Origin: Deltaproteobacteria bacterium
Lineage (GTDB): Bacteria; Desulfobacterota; Syntrophia; Syntrophales; Smithellaceae
Length of the DNA stretch: 11,014 nt
Assembly (NCBI GenBank): GCA_011046295.1
Contig: DSAV01000162.1
Coordinates: 1 to 11,014, forward strand
Direction: 5' to 3'
A model generated the notes under the pieces. That model had not been told where the DNA came from. It ran no database searches and was given only the letters and a program-made list of their open reading frames with translations. The position numbers were made by a program, and so were the translations under genes. Positions within the stretch are counted from its first letter, which is position 1; the number at the start of each line of letters is the position of its first letter. Positions 6,736 through 11,014 of this stretch are shown here, piece after piece.

Positions 6736-8261
6736 ATCATTTTAAAAAACGGCGCGTGGTTGGAAGTGAAAAACTCCGGCAGGCGCTTAATAATCGGCGC
6801 CACGGCCGGATGCTTTTTGAAAGTCTTCTCCAGAAAATTACGCGCGTTTTGGCGATCCCAGCCCGCGGGATGCCGGAAATCACGATACAGAGATAAATCG
6901 CCTTCATAAAAATTTTCTGTTTGAAGATTCTGCGCCGTATCATTTGCTACCGGCAGATTAAAAATCGCCAGATTCAAAAAGTCAATGCAGTCGCTGTGCG
7001 CCACAGTAAAATTCAGCGTTTTTTGCGCGCTTTCTTCATTTTCCTGCGGCGTGCCGAAAAGCAGATAAACATAGGCGGCAATACCCGCTTTCTTGAGCGC
7101 CTTTAATGCCTTTGACGCATCCGCTAAATTTATTCCTTTGTTGAGTTTATCCAAAACTTCCTGATCGCCCGATTCGATACCGAGCTTCAGCATCACGCAG
7201 CCGCTTTTTTTGAGGGACAGACAAAATTCTTCATCGGCAAGTTCTTTGCTTACGCGCGCGAAACCATACCAATTCGCGCCCGGCGGATTTTGGCTGAGGT
7301 TTTTCAGCAAGGAAGGCGAAAGCGCGTTATCCAAAAGATGCACCAAACCCGGCTGATATTTTGCAACGAGTAGCGGCAATTCCTGATTTATCTGCGTCGG
7401 GGATAATGGCAGATAAGGATTTTCTTCGGCGCGCTCCGGGCAAAAAGCGCACCCTCGCCAGTAGCAGCCGCGCGAAGCGCTGTATGGCAGGACAAATCCG
7501 GGCGAAAAATAAAATTGCGCCGGAAAATCATCGTAATCGGGCGGCGAGTTTTTGTGCCCGTCTTCAACACCCAATAGCTCCAACAATTTTTTCTCACCGG
7601 CTCCGGCGATCATTTCATCAACAAAGCCTGGGAATTTTTCAATGCCTGCGCCCAACGCCGCCCAGGAAGTTACAAGAGAGCCGCCTAGCACAATTTTTAT
7701 CCGTGAAGTGACATTTTTGATAAAACCAATCATGGCGAAGGCGCAAAGCGCCTGGCTTAAATAATTTACGGAAAAACCGATAAATTCCGGCTCATCTTGC
7801 ATAACCGCCATCAGGCGGGCAGAAAAGTAAGGATAAAAAGGATTGTTGTCCGGCATCCGCGCGGCTTGCAGTAAATCAGCGCTTTTTACCGGCGCCAGCA
7901 TGTTATTGGTAAAATCAGAAAGCGTCAGATGCGCGCCATAAAGTTTCCCTGCCAAAGACTGAACACGGTTTACATCCTGCGCGGAGCGTGAATACCGGCT
8001 TTTGTTTTTATAAGTTTCGATATTTTGCAGCGCGGCGATATTCGTTTCCAGGTTCTTACAGGATCTTTTGCTCCATTTGTCCGGCCATTCATTCTCCAGC
8101 GCGGTTTGCCCCAGCAAATAGTGAATCCCTTCCGCGTTGGCGTCGATTACCTGATGGCTGATGCCGTTGGCTTTGAGGCATCCGGCCAATTTGGCAATGC
8201 CCGCGGGCGGCTCGGATGGTTTGACTACCGGAGGATTGATTAAAACAATTTTAGATTTCAT
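6732..8261 (-). CDS. B12-binding domain radical SAM protein
   Basis: The 509-residue protein begins with a cobalamin-binding Rossmann-type start (KIVLINPPVVKPSEPPAGIAKLAGCLKANG, residues 4-33; VIDANAEG follows), and a second part of that fold is seen at EFIGFSVNYLSQ and KIVLGGSLVTSW. The radical SAM core starts at PYSASRGCYWRGCAFCPE: cysteines 266, 271 and 274 form a C-x4-C-x2-C cluster motif, the spacing seen in a subset of B12-dependent radical SAM proteins rather than the textbook C-x3-C-x2-C. LVHLLDNALSP, GCVMLKLGIESGDQEVLDKLNKG and GIAAYVYLLFGTPQE are later elements of the TIM-barrel core. Such proteins often perform methylations or rearrangements; the substrate is unknown. No histidine of the DxHxxG type is seen, usual for this subgroup. 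It converges with the methyltransferase gene and has no obvious partner upstream. Confidence 0.9.
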   Translation of the reverse strand: MKSKIVLINPPVVKPSEPPAGIAKLAGCLKANGISHQVIDANAEGIHYLLGQTALENEWPDKWSKRSCKNLETNIAALQNIETYKNKSRYSRSAQDVNRVQSLAGKLYGAHLTLSDFTNNMLAPVKSADLLQAARMPDNNPFYPYFSARLMAVMQDEPEFIGFSVNYLSQALCAFAMIGFIKNVTSRIKIVLGGSLVTSWAALGAGIEKFPGFVDEMIAGAGEKKLLELLGVEDGHKNSPPDYDDFPAQFYFSPGFVLPYSASRGCYWRGCAFCPERAEENPYLPLSPTQINQELPLLVAKYQPGLVHLLDNALSPSLLKNLSQNPPGANWYGFARVSKELADEEFCLSLKKSGCVMLKLGIESGDQEVLDKLNKGINLADASKALKALKKAGIAAYVYLLFGTPQENEESAQKTLNFTVAHSDCIDFLNLAIFNLPVANDTAQNLQTENFYEGDLSLYRDFRHPAGWDRQNARNFLEKTFKKHPAVAPIIKRLPEFFTSNHAPFFKMI

Positions 8262-8335
8262 AAATTTATATTCAACATCGCATAGTATTTAATTAATGAA
8301 TATACAAGCTCAATTTTGGCGATTTTCATTTAACC

Positions 8336-8364
8336 TTGACAGACGACTTTCTTTACGCAATAGT
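8336..8364 (+). promoter_or_regulatory. Candidate promoter of the TPM-NTase-LemA operon
   Basis: A perfect consensus -35 box TTGACA (8336-8341) is followed after 17 bases by AATAGT (8359-8364), which keeps four of six -10 positions but lacks the first T. The start codon at 8402 lies about 31 bases beyond the expected start site. The rest of the 140-base intergenic region (8262-8401) is A/T-rich, with no hairpin or long repeat seen. Confidence 0.4.
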
Positions 8365-8401
8365 TAACAAAATTTTTCTAATTCTCGAAAATAAATTTTA
8401 A

Positions 8402-9175
8402 ATGATACTTTTTTCTCGAATCATCAAAAAAATAGCAACAATATTTCTGGTCTTTTTTATTTTACTTGCGCCCGGCGAATCCTTTACTTCTGAAAAATTT
8501 CCATCGCCACGCGGTGCGGTAAATGATTTTGCAAAGATAATTGATTCAGCATATGCCGCAAAAATGGAAGCGCTGGCACGTGAAGTATTGCAGAAAACAG
8601 GCGCGTCTGTCGTTGTGGCAACGTTCGAAACTATCGGTGAAAACGAAGAGGTTAATCTTTATGTTAACAAGCTTTACAAGGCCTGGGGTATCGGGAAAAA
8701 AGGCGAAGATAAAGGGGTTTTAATTCTTCTTGCTCTCAAAGAAAGAAGAATCCGTATCGAAACCGGTTACGGCGTGGAAGGCATACTGCCGGACGGTTTA
8801 GTCGGAGAAATACTTGATAAACATGTTGTTCCTCTACTTAAGGAAGGCGATTACGGAAAAGCGCTTTATAATGGAATGTATGCCTGTAGTGCTTATATTG
8901 CCAAAGATGCTAATGTTCAGCTGGGCGGATCACCTGCTGCGTACCGTGCAAAGGTCCGGCCCGAGAAAAAAGGTTTTAATATCTTTGGACTAATATTTTT
9001 CCTGATTGTAATCGTTTTGCTTTTATTTACAAAAACCGGCCGTTCAATGCTCCCCTGGATATTGCTTCTGCTTGTAAGCGGCAGCCGCGGCGGTGGCGGC
9101 GGCGGATTCAGCGGAGGATTTGGCGGATTTGGCGGCGGCATGAGCGGTGGCGGCGGAGCAGGCCGCGGTTTTTAA
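8402..9175 (+). CDS. TPM-domain (YgcG-like) exported membrane protein with a glycine-rich tail
   Basis: The 257-residue protein has an N-terminal signal/membrane segment (residues about 8-28) followed by a TPM_phosphatase-type domain: GAVNDFAKIIDSAYAAKMEALAREV, GASVVVATFETIG, YAW-like LYKAWGIGKKGEDKGVLILLA, RRIRIETGYGVEGILPDG and the later KEGDYGKALYNGM, spanning about residues 37-165. A hydrophobic stretch at 194-211, another at 216-228, and then a glycine-rich C-terminal tail (227-257) complete the typical YgcG architecture. TPM domains have been reported as phosphatases in plants, and in bacteria often accompany LemA; the exact bacterial role is unsettled. The domain probably faces the periplasm. 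It is the first gene of a three-gene operon. The ATG at 8402 has no obvious ribosome site, but the signal segment begins right there. Confidence 0.9.
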   Translation: MILFSRIIKKIATIFLVFFILLAPGESFTSEKFPSPRGAVNDFAKIIDSAYAAKMEALAREVLQKTGASVVVATFETIGENEEVNLYVNKLYKAWGIGKKGEDKGVLILLALKERRIRIETGYGVEGILPDGLVGEILDKHVVPLLKEGDYGKALYNGMYACSAYIAKDANVQLGGSPAAYRAKVRPEKKGFNIFGLIFFLIVIVLLLFTKTGRSMLPWILLLLVSGSRGGGGGGFSGGFGGFGGGMSGGGGAGRGF

Positions 9176-9195
9176 AAAACAATGGGGTGTGAAAA

Positions 9196-9921
9196 ATGAC
9201 AAAAATACCAAACAATCCGCAGGATGCTTTTGTTCCTTTAACCGAGGATTATATGAAAGTCTTCGGCAAAGAACTTGTTTCTCTCATTCTTTACGGTAGC
9301 GCAGCCGGAGGATCATATATTAAAGGCAAATCTGATATCAATCTGCTTGTGGTTTTAACTCAGGAAGGAATGGATAAACTGGGTGATTCTTTTGAAATTG
9401 TAAAATACTGGCAAAAAAGGCGTGTTGCTATTCCGTTGGTTATGACCAAAAATTTCATCAATTCCTCTTTGGATTGTTATCCTATAGAGTTCATGAATAT
9501 GAAAAATAATCATACCCTGATTTACGGTGAAAATGTTCTGGAAAAGCTTGAATTTCACCCGGAAAGTATACGGCTGCAAATCGAAAGAGAACTCAAAGGA
9601 AAACTGCTTCTGCTGCGCGAAGGTTATCTGGAAACACAGGGGAAAACTCTTGCGCTGAAAGATTTAATCAGCCGGTCATTCACAGCAATTATTTCAATTT
9701 TCAACGCGTTATTATATTATAAGCAAGGTACGGCGCCGCATGAAAGACGTGATACAATAAAAGAAATGTCCAAAATTTATAAAATTGACGAAGACACTTT
9801 TATCCAGTGTGCGGATATCAAAGAAGGAAACAACAAAATATCCGGCAAAGATGTGGATGATCTTTTTAATAAGTATGTTCGCCAGATAGCGAATATATGC
9901 AATATAGTTGACTCATTATAA
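9196..9921 (+). CDS. Nucleotidyltransferase-fold protein with a DxN variant active site
   Basis: The 241-residue protein has a polymerase-beta-type nucleotidyltransferase motif: LILYGSAAGGSYIKGKSDINLLVVL, with Gly34-Ser35 and Asp47. The usual second metal ligand is replaced: the pattern is D47-I48-N49 instead of D-x-D. A possible third carboxylate is Glu98 in YPIEFMNMKNNH. A helical C-terminal half (residues about 120-241) recalls the aminoglycoside adenylyltransferase/KNTase-like arrangement, but no antibiotic substrate can be inferred. Because of the N49 substitution, catalysis may be weak, altered or lost. The ribosome site GGGGTG (9183-9188) precedes the ATG at 9196. It sits 20 bases after the TPM gene and 19 before lemA, so it is clearly part of that operon and may act with those membrane proteins; this is inference from position only. 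Confidence 0.82.
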   Translation: MTKIPNNPQDAFVPLTEDYMKVFGKELVSLILYGSAAGGSYIKGKSDINLLVVLTQEGMDKLGDSFEIVKYWQKRRVAIPLVMTKNFINSSLDCYPIEFMNMKNNHTLIYGENVLEKLEFHPESIRLQIERELKGKLLLLREGYLETQGKTLALKDLISRSFTAIISIFNALLYYKQGTAPHERRDTIKEMSKIYKIDEDTFIQCADIKEGNNKISGKDVDDLFNKYVRQIANICNIVDSL

Positions 9922-9929
9922 AACAATTC

Positions 9930-9936
9930 AGGAGGG
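9930..9936 (+). promoter_or_regulatory. Strong Shine-Dalgarno that fixes the lemA start
   Basis: AGGAGGG directly precedes the ATG at 9941. It selects this codon over the in-frame upstream ATG at 9908, which would overlap the nucleotidyltransferase gene and add 11 residues unlike LemA proteins. It is the best ribosome site in the window. Confidence 0.85.
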
Positions 9937-9940
9937 AGAA

Positions 9941-10519
9941 ATGGACGCAAAAAAAAGAAATTTAATCATCGGAATTGTAGTCGTTATTATTATTGTTTTT
10001 GCTTTCTATTCATTGTTTGCCGGCAATTACAATAAATTCGTTAAAATGGATGTGGCGATAGAAACTGCCTGGTCGCAAGTGGAAAACCAGCTTCAGCGAC
10101 GTTATGATTTGATTCCCAACCTGGTGGAAACGGTTAAAGGTTATGCCAAGCAGGAAAGAGAGGTATTTATTAAAGTTACCGAAGCGCGTGCCAAAGTAGG
10201 CGGCGCGGGGACTGTTTCCGATAAAATCACCGCCAACAACGAGCTATCCGGCGCTTTAAGCAGGCTTTTGTTAGTTGTTGAAAGGTATCCTGACATAAAG
10301 TCTAACCAGAATTTTTTGCGTCTTCAGGATGAACTGGCCGGTACGGAAAACAGAATTGCCGTAGAAAGAATGAGATATAATGAAGCCGTTAAGGTTTACA
10401 ACGAAGCTGTCAGATCATTCCCGGCAAACATGATCGCTGCTATGTTTGGTTTTAAAGAGCATCCTTATTTCGAAGCGCCGAAAGAAGCGCAAGCTCCTCC
10501 TCAGGTAAAATTTGACTAG
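9941..10519 (+). CDS. lemA: LemA family membrane-anchored protein
   Basis: The 192-residue product has the LemA layout: a short basic N-terminus (MDAKKRN), one membrane helix at about residues 8-28, and a long coiled-coil helical bundle. Family landmarks are YNKFVKMDVAIETAWSQVENQLQRRYDLIPNLVETVKGYAKQE (30-72), EARAKVG, ERYPDIKSNQNFLRLQDELAGTENRIAVERMRYNEAVKVYN (near 111-151) and the end NMIAAMFGFKEHPYFEAP. Length is standard. The molecular function of LemA is not firmly known; it is frequently encoded beside TPM/YgcG-type proteins, as here. By family convention the N-terminus is short and cytoplasmic or translocated, with the bundle probably exported; this cannot be settled here. It is the last gene of the operon and is followed by a strong terminator. 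Confidence 0.95.
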   Translation: MDAKKRNLIIGIVVVIIIVFAFYSLFAGNYNKFVKMDVAIETAWSQVENQLQRRYDLIPNLVETVKGYAKQEREVFIKVTEARAKVGGAGTVSDKITANNELSGALSRLLLVVERYPDIKSNQNFLRLQDELAGTENRIAVERMRYNEAVKVYNEAVRSFPANMIAAMFGFKEHPYFEAPKEAQAPPQVKFD

Positions 10520-10540
10520 CAATTAAACATCTGTTCGCAT

Positions 10541-10580
10541 AAAAACCCTGAACTGTTTTATTATAAAGTTCAGGGTTTTT
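10541..10580. terminator. Bidirectional intrinsic terminator between lemA and the Nudix gene
   Basis: A perfect 14-base inverted repeat (AAAAACCCTGAACT at 10541-10554 and AGTTCAGGGTTTTT at 10567-10580) encloses a 12-base A/T-rich loop. Each side ends in a T-run when read from its own direction, so it can stop transcription from lemA on the plus strand and from the Nudix gene on the minus strand. The stop codon of the minus-strand gene (complement of 10570-10572) lies inside the stem. Confidence 0.92.
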
Positions 10581-11014
10581 TATTGTAATAAGCCGTTTTC
10601 CAAACACCGTTATCACCGAAAATACGAGAGGGAGAACTGGTATCAGATGGTCTTTTATACTTGTCAATACAATAATCGGAATCATGCGGCAGCAAAACAA
10701 CTTTTCCGGATAACTGAGGCAAAATCGGGTAAATTTCTTTTTGCGCTGCAGCCGTGAAAAGTTCATCAATACTGGCAAAAGAAGATAATTCCTCTATGGT
10801 TTTGAGCGTGGGAGGCATTAAAGCAATTTCTTTGCAAAAATGCATTTCCAGTGCTTTTTGAGGCGTTACCCACAGGGATTCGGTAAGCTCCGTCGCGTCG
10901 GCCACCGGCCTTTGTTCGGGCGGTAGTTTTGCCAGAAAAAATCTCGTGTCAAATCTCATTTTTTCAAATTCCGGCGTAATCCAGTGCGCGTAGGGCACAA
11001 GAACTTCGGGAAAA
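10570..11014 (-). CDS. Nudix-family hydrolase, C-terminal part (5' end outside window)
   Basis: The frame is open on the minus strand from the right edge of the window (VPYAHWITP is preceded by FPEVL with no stop) to TGA at 10570-10572, so the 147 or so residues seen are a C-terminal part; the ATG-like GTG at 10998 is probably internal. The segment YAHWITPEFEKMRFDTRFFLAKLP, then TELTESLWVTPQKALEM, matches the region after the Nudix box in the NUDT19-like group of bacterial Nudix hydrolases, whose members split nucleoside-diphosphate-linked compounds such as acyl-CoA. The Nudix box itself (GX5EX7REUXEEXGU) must lie beyond the edge, so catalytic competence cannot be judged. The final ~50 residues (KYKRPSDTSSPSRIFGDNGVWKTAYYNKKP at the end) are polar. 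It converges on the lemA operon and shares its terminator. Confidence 0.72.
   Translation of the reverse strand, partial: FPEVLVPYAHWITPEFEKMRFDTRFFLAKLPPEQRPVADATELTESLWVTPQKALEMHFCKEIALMPPTLKTIEELSSFASIDELFTAAAQKEIYPILPQLSGKVVLLPHDSDYCIDKYKRPSDTSSPSRIFGDNGVWKTAYYNKKP

Noticed and set aside
7361..7711. 116-codon plus-strand open frame opposite the radical SAM gene
   Set aside because: It is the antisense shadow of the radical SAM core, which carries unmistakable motifs on the minus strand.
8282..8304. Possible minus-strand -10 box (TACTAT, complement of 8282-8287) for the radical SAM gene
   Set aside because: No acceptable -35 box lies at 16-18 bases, and the stretch is too A/T-rich to trust a lone hexamer.
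9080..9172. Glycine-codon-rich repeat resembling a tandem DNA repeat
   Set aside because: It is the coding sequence of the glycine-rich tail typical of YgcG/TPM proteins and has no regular DNA repeat unit.
9908..9940. Upstream in-frame ATG extending lemA by 11 residues
   Set aside because: It would overlap the nucleotidyltransferase end, lacks a ribosome site, and the AGGAGGG before 9941 with the normal LemA N-terminus decides for the shorter start.
10452..10778. 108-codon minus-strand open frame crossing the terminator into lemA
   Set aside because: It runs through a perfect terminator hairpin and into a recognised gene, and competes with the Nudix frame that has family motifs.

Overview
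The window looks like a chromosomal stretch from a Gram-negative bacterium. Gene content and protein style (RibBA-RibH-NusB order, a stand-alone M17 N-terminal domain, a lipoprotein peptide-binding protein, a B12-binding radical SAM protein, a LemA/TPM pair) suggest a deltaproteobacterial (Desulfobacterota-like, possibly syntrophic) lineage. That placement is an inference from family recollection; there is no rRNA or other phylogenetic anchor here. No tRNA, rRNA, CRISPR array, insertion sequence or phage gene was seen.

Layout. (1) 1-1797, + strand: end of ribBA, then ribH, nusB and a short protein equal to the N-terminal domain of M17 leucyl aminopeptidases whose start lies inside nusB. This is a riboflavin/transcription-factor operon. 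(2) 1855-3489, - strand: an orphan lipoprotein of the peptide/nickel ABC transporter substrate-binding family. (3) 3490-3587: short divergent intergenic region with a nearly symmetric pair of promoter-like elements. (4) 3588-5144, + strand: a YihY/BrkB-type membrane protein fused to a cyclic-nucleotide-binding domain and a Crp-like winged-helix tail. It is followed by a decayed, frameshifted relative of that same tail (5161-5389). (5) 5460-6735, + strand: an A/T-rich hypothetical membrane protein and a class I SAM methyltransferase. (6) 6732-8261, - strand: a B12-binding radical SAM protein, convergent with the methyltransferase and overlapping it by 4 bp. (7) 8402-10519, + strand: a tight three-gene operon of TPM-domain protein, degenerate-motif nucleotidyltransferase and LemA, closed by a strong bidirectional terminator. 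(8) 10570-end, - strand: C-terminal part of a Nudix-family hydrolase that runs off the window.

How they work together. RibBA and RibH supply two substrates/steps of riboflavin synthesis, and NusB is commonly co-transcribed with them. The TPM and LemA proteins are often found together and both look membrane-anchored; the nucleotidyltransferase between them is the unexplained partner. The most unusual objects are the BrkB-Crp fusion with its decayed tail copy, and the TPM-NTase-LemA cassette whose NTase carries DxN in place of the usual DxD. Neither can be called a new system from sequence alone.
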